Origin: Actinomadura latina NBRC 106108
Lineage (GTDB): Bacteria; Actinomycetota; Actinomycetes; Streptosporangiales; Streptosporangiaceae
DNA: 64,000 nt
Reading direction: 5' to 3'
Assembly: GCF_001552195.1 (NCBI RefSeq)
Contig: NZ_BCQS01000009.1
Span: 124,001-188,000, forward strand
Shown here: positions 8,481-15,292 of the stretch, one piece after another
Position numbering within the stretch: the first letter of the stretch is position 1
Layout: each line of letters starts with the position of its first letter
Made by a program: the position numbers and the translations under genes
The notes under the pieces: model-generated
What the model was told of the DNA's origin: nothing
The model's database searches: none
What the model saw: only the letters and a program-made list of their open reading frames with translations

Positions 8481-8648
8481 GAACTCGGCGGCCCGGCCCG
8501 GCAGCGCGAACCACGCCGACTCCCCGGTCAGCCACAGCGAGACCGGGACGTCGCTCGCCGCGGCGGCCGCCGCCACCGTGAACGCCTGGTTGCAGCGCTC
8601 GGGGGCGTCCGCCCCCGCGGTCACCTTGATCACCAGTGGTCTCGCCAT
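8286..8648 (-). CDS. DsrE family protein
   Basis: 120 aa. It starts MARPLVIKVTAGADAPERCN and has the DsrE/F pattern: a small Rossmann-like fold, a 'gesture' loop VTLCTQCAARRDI with two cysteines, and the C-terminal GAPTFVEEITLDGVQALVY. DsrE-like proteins relay sulfur or act as peroxiredoxin-like adaptors. It stands alone here, facing the membrane gene at 7620, with which its 3' end overlaps by 195 bp. Confidence 0.85.
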   Translation of the reverse strand: MARPLVIKVTAGADAPERCNQAFTVAAAAAASDVPVSLWLTGESAWFALPGRAAEFSLAHSTPLDDLLAVVLAAGRVTLCTQCAARRDIGPDDVLPGIRIAGAPTFVEEITLDGVQALVY

Positions 8649-8697
8649 AACCGCACTCTAGTGCGGGCGTCCCGCATAGCATCCTGGGGTGGGTGGC

Positions 8698-8787
8698 ATG
8701 GTGAACGCGGGGATCCTCGTCCTCGCCCTCGCGGTCATGGCGGTCGCCGCCGTCCTCCTCGTGATCCGGCTGGGCCGGCTGAAGTAG
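8698..8787 (+). CDS. 29-aa single-pass membrane peptide
   Basis: ATG at 8698 (or the in-frame GTG at 8689) opens a 29-codon frame: MVNAGILVLALAVMAVAAVL, then LVIRLGRLK and stop. One hydrophobic helix with a positively charged end makes a typical small membrane peptide. It fits exactly in the gap between DsrE and the GIDE-domain gene, on the opposite strand to both. Conservation is untested. It could be chance, since GC-rich DNA often encodes Ala/Val/Leu. Confidence 0.45.
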   Translation: MVNAGILVLALAVMAVAAVLLVIRLGRLK

Positions 8788-8796
8788 CCGGGCGGG

Positions 8797-9462
8797 TCAG
8801 TCGAAGTAGAGGTAGTCGATGGCGACGACGGCGCAGCAGATGAGGAAGATGGCCGCGCCGCCGCCGTAGCCGATGCCCATGAACATCACGGCGCGGCGCC
8901 GGTACTCGCGGCGCGTCCGCGTGGTGATGGCGTACTGGCCGGTCTCCCGGTCCTTGCCGATGGAGCCGCCCGTCGAGGTCCCGAGGACGTACAGGGGCTG
9001 ATCGGCCGGCAGGATCCACTCCTCGTACCGGTACTCGGTGACCTCTTCGTCCAGGCCCGGTAGTGACCCGCTGCGGGGACGCCGCTCGTCCATCGTCCGG
9101 ACGGCCCCGTCCACGGCGGCGGTCTCGGGGTCGATGAGGAGATGTCCCGTTTCGTCCCGCAGGTAGAAGGGCGCCTTCGACTCCTCCTGGACGAACACCC
9201 GCTTGCCGCTCGTCTTCGTCCTCGCGGTGGCCTTCGTCCGGTACCAGGCGCAGGGACGTCCGGAGAAGGGGGCGGGCTGGACGGCGAGGGCCGTCCCGCT
9301 GACCTGGCAGGGGACGCCGCTGTTCAGGGCGGCGGCCCCGGCGCAGCTCGTCGCGGCGGCGCGGTGCAGGTTGCGGAAGCGGATCCGCCAGACCCAGCCG
9401 GCGGCGAGCAGGGCGGCCGCGATGAGCAGCGGGATGAACATCGCGATGGTGAGGATGGACAC
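8797..9462 (-). CDS. GIDE-domain membrane protein
   Basis: 221 aa. It has one N-terminal helix (LTIAMFIPLLIAAALLAAGW) and one C-terminal helix (MFMGIGYGGGAAIFLICCAV), enclosing a soluble domain with PCQVSGTALAVQPAPFSGRP, CAWYRTKATARTK and LRDETGHLLIDPETAAV. This is the layout of the GIDE domain, shared with the mitochondrial E3 ligase MUL1; bacterial members lack the RING finger, as here. Function is unknown in bacteria, with a proposed role in membrane stress or lipid association. Confidence 0.82.
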   Translation of the reverse strand: MSILTIAMFIPLLIAAALLAAGWVWRIRFRNLHRAAATSCAGAAALNSGVPCQVSGTALAVQPAPFSGRPCAWYRTKATARTKTSGKRVFVQEESKAPFYLRDETGHLLIDPETAAVDGAVRTMDERRPRSGSLPGLDEEVTEYRYEEWILPADQPLYVLGTSTGGSIGKDRETGQYAITTRTRREYRRRAVMFMGIGYGGGAAIFLICCAVVAIDYLYFD

Positions 9463-9558
9463 GCTCCCATGATCGGAGCGGCTCGCGGCTCCGGACAGGG
9501 ACGACAGTCCCGGATCGGGGAGGACGAGCGGTGGCGGGCGCCGCTACGCTCGGTGTCC

Positions 9559-10047
9559 ATGGATGTCCCTGAGCTGCACCCGGACCTTGAGCCCTTGAAG
9601 TTCCTGCTCGGCACCTGGGAGGGCGCCGGCGTGGGCGGCTACCCCACGATCGAGTCGTTCAACTTCGGCCAGGAGCTGTCCTTCACCCACATCGGGAAGC
9701 CCTTCCTGAGCTACGCGAGCCGCACCTGGATGATCGAGGCGGACGGCACGCTGGGGCGTCCGCTCGCCGTGGAGACCGGCTACTGGCGGCCGCGTCCCGA
9801 CCACCGGGTGGAGGTGACGCTGGCCCACCCCACCGGGATCATCGAGATCTACGTCGGGACCGTCGCGTTCAACCGGGTGGAGCTGCAGACCGACGTGGTC
9901 GCGCGGACGGAGTCGGCCAAGGAGGTCACCGGCGGCCACCGCCTCTACGGGCTGATCGGCGAGGACCTCGGCTGGGCGTACGACATGGCGGCCGTCGGCC
10001 AGCCGCTCCAGTCGCACCTGTCGGCGCAGCTCAAGAAGGTGTCCTAG
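9559..10047 (+). CDS. nitrobindin family heme-binding beta-barrel protein
   Basis: 162 aa from ATG 9559. The signature GTWEGAGVGGYPTI is followed by beta strands, and the C-terminus MAAVGQPLQSHLSAQLKKV carries the histidine that ligates heme in the Mycobacterium homologue Rv2717c. Nitrobindins isomerise peroxynitrite to nitrate and bind NO. It lies upstream of nur and ygfZ; the same neighbourhood occurs in Streptomyces. A much longer upstream frame exists but lacks family sequence. Confidence 0.92.
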   Translation: MDVPELHPDLEPLKFLLGTWEGAGVGGYPTIESFNFGQELSFTHIGKPFLSYASRTWMIEADGTLGRPLAVETGYWRPRPDHRVEVTLAHPTGIIEIYVGTVAFNRVELQTDVVARTESAKEVTGGHRLYGLIGEDLGWAYDMAAVGQPLQSHLSAQLKKVS

Positions 10048-10120
10048 ACAAAACGATCCCCGGACCTTCCCGCCGGGTGGCGGGACGACGGACAGGACGG
10101 GTCCATCGGTCCGGGGATCG
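10047..10120 (-). terminator. rho-independent terminator of the minus-strand micro-gene
   Basis: A perfect 13-bp stem, CGATCCCCGGACC at 10054-10066 with its complement at 10108-10120, encloses a second hairpin (CCCGCC-GGGT-GGCGGG, 10069-10084). Read on the minus strand the stem is followed by TTTTGTC. No T-run follows on the plus strand, so it serves minus-strand transcription rather than the nitrobindin gene. Confidence 0.75.
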
Positions 10121-10200
10121 GGTAACTGCCTGGTATTCGCCGGTCACCGTCGCGACCGGCTCCACCGCCCAGGGGACGGTGGTCCGAGGCTGAACGGCGA

Positions 10201-10239
10201 CTAGCGGACAGTCACCTCGCGAGTCCTACAATCAACCAT
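10201..10239 (-). CDS. 12-aa micro-ORF (leader-peptide-like)
   Basis: ATG at 10239 starts MVDCRTREVTVR and ends in TAG at 10201. Eleven nt upstream lies a near-perfect Shine-Dalgarno (AAAGGAGGTGGTCC, a strong anti-16S match), far stronger than that of any gene nearby. The unit has a promoter at 10273-10301 and a terminator at 10047-10120, giving a transcript of about 220 nt. A further hairpin, CCACCG-N9-CGGTGG, lies between ORF and terminator. Function is unknown: leader peptide, dual-function sRNA, or micro-protein. Confidence 0.6.
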   Translation of the reverse strand: MVDCRTREVTVR

Positions 10240-10272
10240 TGCTTGGACCACCTCCTTTCGCGCGTACCCCGC

Positions 10273-10301
10273 ACGTTATGTGAGCCCGTCCGGCGAGGCA
10301 A
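10273..10301 (-). promoter_or_regulatory. sigma-70-type promoter for the micro-ORF transcript
   Basis: On the minus strand, TTGCCT (10301-10296), a 17-nt spacer and TAACGT (10278-10273) make a housekeeping-type promoter. The start site would fall near 10266, directly before the AAAGGAGG sequence. Divergent from the nur promoter. Confidence 0.55.
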
Positions 10302-10365
10302 ACAGGTTTTCCGTGAGCTGAATCGGTGCGGACGGGCGGACGCCGGCGGGTTCTACACTCGGGGC

Positions 10366-10782
10366 ATGGTCGAGTCCTGGCAGGAGGAACTGCGGGCCAA
10401 GGGGTACCGGGTCACCCCTCAGCGCCAGCTGGTCCTCGAGGCCGTCACGAACCTGGAGCACGGGACCCCCGAGGAGATCTGCACCGAGGTGCAGCGCACC
10501 GCCCGCGGCGTGAACATCTCCACCGTGTACCGGACGCTCGAACTCCTCGAAGAGCTCGGGCTCGTCAAGCACGCCCATCTCGGACACGGCCCGCCGAACT
10601 ACCACCTGGCGGCCGAGGCCGAGCACATCCACCTGGTCTGCCGGGGCTGCCACACGGTGGAGGACGTCGATCCGCGCGCGGCGGCGGGCCTGGCGGACGT
10701 CCTGCAGCGCGACTTCGGCTTCGAGACGGACGTGCACCACCTCACCGTGTACGGGCGGTGCAAGGACTGCCGCGCGACATAG
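10366..10782 (+). CDS. nur: nickel-responsive Fur-family regulator Nur
   Basis: 138 aa from ATG 10366; a TACACT box ends 6 nt before it, so the mRNA is probably leaderless. GYRVTPQRQLVLEAVTNLEH and GVNISTVYRTLELLEELGLV form the winged helix, almost identical to Streptomyces coelicolor Nur. The metal residues of Nur are kept: His32, His69 and His71 (KHAHLGHG), His87 and His89 (EHIHLVC), plus the CRGC and CKDC cysteine pairs. Nur represses nickel uptake and Fe-SOD when nickel is replete. Flanking nitrobindin and ygfZ genes match the Streptomyces locus. Confidence 0.88.
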   Translation: MVESWQEELRAKGYRVTPQRQLVLEAVTNLEHGTPEEICTEVQRTARGVNISTVYRTLELLEELGLVKHAHLGHGPPNYHLAAEAEHIHLVCRGCHTVEDVDPRAAAGLADVLQRDFGFETDVHHLTVYGRCKDCRAT

Positions 10783-10828
10783 TCCGGACGGCGCGACATA
10801 GTCTGGACGGCGCGACATAGTCTGGACG
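10772..10828. repeat. three tandem 19-bp repeats across the nur stop codon and ygfZ promoter
   Basis: The unit GCGCGACATAGTCYGGACG occurs at 10772-10790, 10791-10809 and 10810-10828; copies 2 and 3 are identical and copy 1 differs at one base. Copy 1 holds the nur stop codon (TAG 10780-10782). Each copy contains CATAGT, a good -10 box; the last ends 2 nt before the ygfZ start codon. Likely a slippage expansion that multiplied a leaderless promoter element. Confidence 0.8.
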
Positions 10829-10830
10829 CC

Positions 10831-11817
10831 ATGGAGAGCCCGCTGCTGCAGTCGCCCGGAGCCGTCGCCGCCGATGCGCCCGATCAGGAGGTCGCCGCGC
10901 ACTACGGCGACCCGACGCGGGAGCAACGCACGCTCGAACAGGGGACGGCGTTCGTCGACCGGAGCAACCGGGGCGTCGTCAAGGTCTCCGGCCCGGACCG
11001 GCTGAAGTGGCTGCACAGCCTCCTCAGCCAGCATCTGGACGCGCTGAAGCCGTTCGAGCCGACCGAGGCGCTGCTGCTCGGGCCGAAGGGCCACATCGAG
11101 CACCATCTCTTCGTGATCGATGACGGCGAGGCGACCTGGGCGCACGTCGAGCCCGGGGCGGCCCCGTCGCTGGTGGAGTTCCTCGACCGGATGCGGTTCA
11201 TGCTGCGGGTCGAGGTCGCCGACGTGTCGGACGAGTACATGGTCGTCACCGGGCCGTCCGGACCCGACGGCGGCGGCCTGGCCTGGCCGGACGTCGCCGG
11301 GACGACGACGCGGATCGTCCCGCGGGGCGAGTTCCCGGACGGGAGCAAGCCGTCCGGTATGTGGGCGTATGAGGCGCTGCGGATCGCCGAGCACCGTCCC
11401 CGCTTCGGCCTCGACACCGACGAGCGGACCATCCCGCACGAGGCGGGCTACGTCGAGACGGCCGTCCACCTGAACAAGGGCTGCTACCGGGGGCAGGAGA
11501 CCGTGGCGCGCGTCCACAACCTGGGGCGGCCGCCGCGCCGCCTGGTGTTCCTGCACCTGGACGGCAGCGTCGACCGGCTGCCCGCGCACGGCGACCCGGT
11601 GGAGATCCCTGGCGGCAGGACGGTCGGCTTCGTCGGATCGGCGGCCCGGCACCACGAACTGGGCCCGGTCGCGCTGGCGATGGTGAAGCGGAACGTCCCG
11701 GTCGACGCGGAACTGCTGGCCGGCGGGGTCGCGGCGGCGCAGGAGGTCGTCGTCTCGCCGGACACCGGGGCGAACGCGCAGATCGCGTTGCGCCGCCGTC
11801 CGGCGAAACACGGCTAG
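10831..11817 (+). CDS. ygfZ: YgfZ/GcvT folate-binding protein (Fe-S cluster assembly)
   Basis: 328 aa. The diagnostic NKGCYRGQETVARVHNLGR motif (KGCYxGQE) is present, with GcvT-like SGPDRLKWLHSLLSQHLDAL at the N-terminal domain and a C-terminal barrel (GRTVGFVGSAARHHELGPVA). YgfZ uses tetrahydrofolate to help assemble or repair certain Fe-S enzymes. It follows nur by 48 bp; the repeat array in between carries its own -10 boxes, so it may be transcribed independently. Confidence 0.93.
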   Translation: MESPLLQSPGAVAADAPDQEVAAHYGDPTREQRTLEQGTAFVDRSNRGVVKVSGPDRLKWLHSLLSQHLDALKPFEPTEALLLGPKGHIEHHLFVIDDGEATWAHVEPGAAPSLVEFLDRMRFMLRVEVADVSDEYMVVTGPSGPDGGGLAWPDVAGTTTRIVPRGEFPDGSKPSGMWAYEALRIAEHRPRFGLDTDERTIPHEAGYVETAVHLNKGCYRGQETVARVHNLGRPPRRLVFLHLDGSVDRLPAHGDPVEIPGGRTVGFVGSAARHHELGPVALAMVKRNVPVDAELLAGGVAAAQEVVVSPDTGANAQIALRRRPAKHG

Positions 11818-11828
11818 CAGCCTGCGCC

Positions 11829-11877
11829 CTGGGCGAATATCGTCAGCTATAGACGATTTTTAACGGACGTCGCCCAG
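11829..11877 (+). terminator. nested hairpin and T-run after ygfZ
   Basis: ATCGTC-AGCTATA-GACGAT (11839-11857) runs directly into TTTTT, a rho-independent terminator. Outer arms CTGGGCGA (11829-11836) and TCGCCCAG (11870-11877) enclose it, so two folds are possible. It may therefore also be a leader structure for the next gene. Confidence 0.6.
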
Positions 11878-11896
11878 GAAGGGTGGAATCCTGCCC

Positions 11897-12394
11897 ATGG
11901 TCGTGAACCTCGGGAAGCGGGAGCCGCCGGCGGCCAGACGGGGGACCCGGCGCCGCCCGCGCCGGGAGTCCGCCCTGGTGTGGTGGGCCCTGTTCGCGGC
12001 GTTCGCCGGGTTCGCGTGGTGGCTGCAGTCGTGGCGGGTCGCGCTGCTCGGCCTGCTGGCCTGGTGCCTGTACCAGTTCATGCTCGTCCCGACCATGTGC
12101 CGGATCCTGAGCCAGCAGGGCGCCGCCTGCACCGAGCGCACCCGGGGACGGCTGTTCGCCTGCGGGCCCGCCCATCAGCGGCTCCGCAACGACGCGCTGT
12201 GGCGGCTCGCCGGTCTCCGCAACCCGTTCCAGAAGGAGCCGCCGCAGCCCGCCCCGGACGAGGGCGAGACCGGGGTCGTGGTCGTCTCCTCGGACGTCCG
12301 CGGGCGGCTCACGCTGCTCGACCGCGCCCTCATCCTGCTGGCCGCCGCCGGCACGATCGCGGTGGTGGTCGGCACGATCTACGGCTTCCGCTGA
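11897..12394 (+). CDS. hypothetical membrane protein, three hydrophobic segments
   Basis: 165 aa. A basic N-terminus (RRGTRRRPRRES) precedes WWALFAAFAGFAWWLQSWRV and ALLGLLAWCLYQFMLVPTMC; a soluble middle (RILSQQGAACTERTRGRLFA) and a final helix ALILLAAAGTIAVVVGTIYG follow. I do not recognise a family. It is convergent with dtd, 4 bp apart. It stands behind the ygfZ terminator and probably has its own promoter. Confidence 0.65.
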   Translation: MVVNLGKREPPAARRGTRRRPRRESALVWWALFAAFAGFAWWLQSWRVALLGLLAWCLYQFMLVPTMCRILSQQGAACTERTRGRLFACGPAHQRLRNDALWRLAGLRNPFQKEPPQPAPDEGETGVVVVSSDVRGRLTLLDRALILLAAAGTIAVVVGTIYGFR

Positions 12395-12398
12395 CGCC

Positions 12399-12830
12399 TC
12401 ACACGTCGATGATCAGGGTGATCGGGCCGTCGTTGACGAGCGAGACCTTCATGTCGGCGCCGAACTCGCCCGTCTCGACCTCGGCTCCGAGATCGCGCAG
12501 TTCGCGGACGACGGCGTCGACGAGGGGCTCGGCGACGTCGCCGGGCGCGGCGGCCGTCCAGGACGGCCGGCGGCCCTTCCGCGCGTCCCCGTAGAGGGTG
12601 AATTGGCTCACGACGAGGAGCGGCGCGTTCAGGTCCGAGCACGACTTCTCGTCCTGCAGGATCCGCAGGCCCCACAGCTTCGAGGCCAGCCTGCGGGCCT
12701 TTTCGGGGCCGTCGTCATGGGTCACGCCGACGAGCACGAGGAGCCCCGGCCCCTCGATCTCGCCGACGATCCGCCCGTCCACGGACACGCCCGCCCGGCT
12801 CACCCTCTGGACTACAGCACGCATGACCAT
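12399..12830 (-). CDS. dtd: D-aminoacyl-tRNA deacylase
   Basis: 143 aa (137-143 depending on ATG 12824 or 12830). Canonical DTD motifs: [20 protein letters not shown], the substrate-gating [17 protein letters not shown] and the cis-dipeptide region NDGPITL (NxGPxT). The enzyme removes D-amino acids and glycine from mischarged tRNA. Its start is only 14 bp from the divergent BKACE gene, so both promoters must overlap the partner's 5' coding region or yield leaderless mRNAs. Confidence 0.95.
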   Translation of the reverse strand: MVMRAVVQRVSRAGVSVDGRIVGEIEGPGLLVLVGVTHDDGPEKARRLASKLWGLRILQDEKSCSDLNAPLLVVSQFTLYGDARKGRRPSWTAAAPGDVAEPLVDAVVRELRDLGAEVETGEFGADMKVSLVNDGPITLIIDV

Positions 12831-12844
12831 GCATTCTGCCGCCT

Positions 12845-13672
12845 ATGGGAGCAATGACGCTCATCACGGTGGCGCCCACGGGTGCGGAGTCCGCTAAGTC
12901 GGACGTCCCGGCCCTGCCCGTCACCCTGGATGAACTGGTTCAGACGGCCAAGGAGTGCGAGGCGGCCGGCGCGGCCGTGATCCACGTGCACATCCGCGAC
13001 GACGACGCGCGGCCCACGCTCGACCCGTCCCAGCTGCGGGACACGGTGTCGGCGCTACGGGAGAGCACGGGACTGATCGTCCAGCTGTCGACGGGGGGTG
13101 CGGTCACCGACCCGTATGAGGACCGCCTCCGCGTCCTGGACGCCGAGCCGGACATGTGCTCGCTCACCTGCGGGACGGTCAACTTCGGCGACGACGTCTT
13201 CATGAACCCCTGGCCGTTCATGGTGGAGCTGTACCAGCGCACCCAGGAACTGGAGGTCGTCCCAGAGTTCGAGCTGTTCGACCTGGGTCAGGTGGCGGCG
13301 CTGCATCGGTTGCTGGACAAGTACGGGCTTCCCTATGGCGGCCACGTCCACTGCGATCTGGTGATGGGTGTGCCAGGCGGCATGCCGGGGGACGCGCGGA
13401 CGCTGGTCGCCGCCGTTGAGGCGCTCCCGTCCGGTGCGACATGGTCGGCGACCGGCATCGGACGGACGTCCCTCCCCGTGCTGTTCGCGGCGCTGTCGGC
13501 GGGCGGCCACCTGCGCGTGGGCCTGGAGGACACGGTCACGTTGGCCAAGGGCCGGCCGGTGACGGCGAACGTCCAGCTGGTGGAACGTGCGGCGCAGGCG
13601 GCGTCGCTGGCGCAGCGTCCGCCGATGCCCGCAGCGGACGCGCGTGCGCTGCTCAGCCTCAAACTCCGCTGA
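12845..13672 (+). CDS. BKACE-family beta-keto acid cleavage enzyme
   Basis: 275 aa. The zinc-binding HVHIRDDDARPTLD (His47, His49) and VGLEDTVTLAKGR (metal-ligand Glu) identify the 3-keto-5-aminohexanoate cleavage (Kce/BKACE, DUF849) family. These enzymes condense a beta-keto acid with acetyl-CoA to give acetoacetate and a new CoA ester. No lysine-degradation genes are nearby, so the substrate is not 3-keto-5-aminohexanoate by default. Start at 12845 or 12854; CATTCT at 12832 could be the -10 of a leaderless mRNA. Confidence 0.88.
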   Translation: MGAMTLITVAPTGAESAKSDVPALPVTLDELVQTAKECEAAGAAVIHVHIRDDDARPTLDPSQLRDTVSALRESTGLIVQLSTGGAVTDPYEDRLRVLDAEPDMCSLTCGTVNFGDDVFMNPWPFMVELYQRTQELEVVPEFELFDLGQVAALHRLLDKYGLPYGGHVHCDLVMGVPGGMPGDARTLVAAVEALPSGATWSATGIGRTSLPVLFAALSAGGHLRVGLEDTVTLAKGRPVTANVQLVERAAQAASLAQRPPMPAADARALLSLKLR

Positions 13673-13884
13673 TCTTGGGGTTATCCACAGGAAGTGATGT
13701 CGCTTCCGTGGGGTGGGGCGGGTACTTGACCATGGAGTTAGCGGGTCCGCCCCCGGGTGGGTGGGGCCTGTTCTTCTGGGACCTGGCGATGTCCGGGTCG
13801 GTGTGTCGGTGTCCTGTCGGTGGTCGGACCGGTGTGCTCGGACCGGTGTGCCGGGGGCCGGTCCGTGGCTTGAGGGAGAGTGCG

Positions 13885-14838
13885 GTGGACGTCAATCCTG
13901 TGCTGGTCGAGGTGGAGCGCTCCGGGTTCGTGGAGTCGCGCCACCGGGGCACGGCCGTCGGGCTCGACGCGGACGGCGGCGTCGCCTTCCGTGCGGGACG
14001 GCCCGACGTGCCGATCTTCCCCCGGTCGGCCAACAAGCCGATGCAGGCGGTCGCGATGCTGCGGTGCGGCCTCGGGCTGGACGATGAGCTGCTCGCGCTG
14101 GCCTCCGGCAGCCATTCGGGGGAGGACTTCCACGTCGAAGGCGCGGAGAAGATCCTCGCGGGCGCCGGGCTGGTGGCCGGTGACCTGCGCTGCCCGGAGA
14201 GCTGGCCCATCGACCCGGAGGCGCAGCAGGCGCTGGTCCGGGCCGGCGGCGGGCCGTCGCGGATGCGGATGAACTGCTCCGGCAAGCACGCCGCGATGCT
14301 CGCGACGTGCGTCGCCGCCGGGTGGCCCACCGAGACCTATCTGGATCCCGACCACCCGCTGCAGCTCGCCGTGCGGGGCGCCGTCGAGGAGCTGACCGGT
14401 GAGACGGCCGCGGCCGTCGGCGTCGACGGGTGCGGGGCGCCGCTGTTCGCGGTGTCCACGGCCGGGGTCGCCCGGGCGTACCGCGCGCTGGTGCTGGCCC
14501 GGCCGGGCACGCCCGAGCGGCGCGTCGCCGACGCCATGCGCACACACCCGCAGTGGACGTCCGGCACCCGGCGCGAGGAGCGGCAGCTGATGGAGGCCGT
14601 CCCCGGGCTGCTCGTCAAGTGCGGCGCCGAGGGCGTGGACGCGTTCGCGTTCACCGACGGGCGGGCCGGCGCCGTCAAGATCGACGATGGGGCGATGCGG
14701 GCGCGGACACCCGTCACCGTGGCGCTGCTGCGCGCGCTCGGGCTCGGCGGGACGGCGCTGGACGAGCCGGCCGTCGTCGAGGTGCGGGGCGGGGACCGTG
14801 TCGTCGGCGCCGTCCGTCCCGCACCCGACGTGTTCTAG
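13885..14838 (+). CDS. asparaginase (L-asparaginase II family)
   Basis: 317 aa from GTG 13885 with GGGAGAG upstream. Family blocks: VERSGFVESRHRGTAVGLDA, PRSANKPMQAVAMLRCGLGL, ALASGSHSGEDFHVEGAEKI, MRMNCSGKHAAMLATCVAAG and VDGCGAPLFAVSTAGVARAY. This is the RHIZOBIUM etli-like thermolabile asparaginase class (PF06089), which hydrolyses asparagine. Upstream, 13673-13884 contains only GT-rich sequence with two copies of GGACCGGTGTGC and no gene. Confidence 0.9.
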   Translation: MDVNPVLVEVERSGFVESRHRGTAVGLDADGGVAFRAGRPDVPIFPRSANKPMQAVAMLRCGLGLDDELLALASGSHSGEDFHVEGAEKILAGAGLVAGDLRCPESWPIDPEAQQALVRAGGGPSRMRMNCSGKHAAMLATCVAAGWPTETYLDPDHPLQLAVRGAVEELTGETAAAVGVDGCGAPLFAVSTAGVARAYRALVLARPGTPERRVADAMRTHPQWTSGTRREERQLMEAVPGLLVKCGAEGVDAFAFTDGRAGAVKIDDGAMRARTPVTVALLRALGLGGTALDEPAVVEVRGGDRVVGAVRPAPDVF

Positions 14839-14885
14839 CGGCTCTCGGTCTTTTAGCGGGTCGGTCTTTCTAGCGGCTCTGGGTC
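14836..14885. repeat. three imperfect TAGCGG(CTCT)GGTCTTT repeats
   Basis: TAGCGGCTCTCGGTCTTT (14836-14853), TAGCGGGTCGGTCTTT (14854-14869) and TAGCGGCTCTGGGTC (14871-14885) are tandem, short and imperfect. The first begins with the asparaginase stop; the third covers the stop region of the convergent gene at 14870. It appears to be local duplication around the two converging 3' ends. Confidence 0.55.
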
Positions 14886-15250
14886 TGCCGCTTGAGTTCG
14901 TCGAACTCTTCCTTGAAGACCGTCTGCTCGTACAGGACGCCGTCCGGCCACGGTCTCCTCGGCTCACGGCCCGGCTGCGGGTTGTCCTTGCGGAACTCCT
15001 CCCACTGGCCGTCCCGGGCCGGCGGGTAGCTGTGCGAGAACATCCCGGGGCGGTAGGTGTACATGCCGCCCTGCTCCATGCCGCGGTGGTTCATCTGGTC
15101 GTTCCGCTTGCCCGGGTGGATCTGCCTGGTCGAGGCCGCCCGCAACACCCAGGCCCGGGCGATCAGCAGCACCACGGCCACCACAACGATGATCCACAGC
15201 CATCCGAGCGCGACCGTGGGCGATGCTGCGGCCAGGATCGTGGCCTCCAT
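14870..15250 (-). CDS. hypothetical membrane-anchored protein
   Basis: 126 aa. One N-terminal helix (ALGWLWIIVVVAVVLLIARA) is followed by a hydrophilic tail rich in Gln, Arg and Tyr (RNDQMNHRGMEQGGMYTYRP and WEEFRKDNPQPGREPRRPWP). No known domain. It converges on the asparaginase gene and lies downstream of the MFS/GntR pair, separated by 42 bp from the MFS stop, possibly with a separate promoter. Confidence 0.6.
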   Translation of the reverse strand: MEATILAAASPTVALGWLWIIVVVAVVLLIARAWVLRAASTRQIHPGKRNDQMNHRGMEQGGMYTYRPGMFSHSYPPARDGQWEEFRKDNPQPGREPRRPWPDGVLYEQTVFKEEFDELKRQTQSR

Positions 15251-15292
15251 TGTCGGTCCACCTCCCCATGGTGTAGCGGCCCCAGCTGGGGG

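Noticed and set aside
10130..10200. Possible 6C RNA (actinomycete hairpin RNA)
   Set aside because: The hairpin loops have at most four consecutive C, not six; only two stems of another kind.
10244..10260. Sequence GGACCACCTCCTTTC on the plus strand, like the 16S rRNA 3' end
   Set aside because: It is the complement of the micro-ORF Shine-Dalgarno; no rRNA flanks it.
11851..11868. AGACGAT..TTAACGGAC also found near 37571
   Set aside because: 16 of 18 bases match, but a 64-kb window gives such pairs by chance, and the contexts (terminator versus MarR spacer) differ.
13673..13884. Possible small gene before the asparaginase
   Set aside because: GT-rich low-complexity DNA with direct repeats; no ribosome site before a credible start except the asparaginase GTG.
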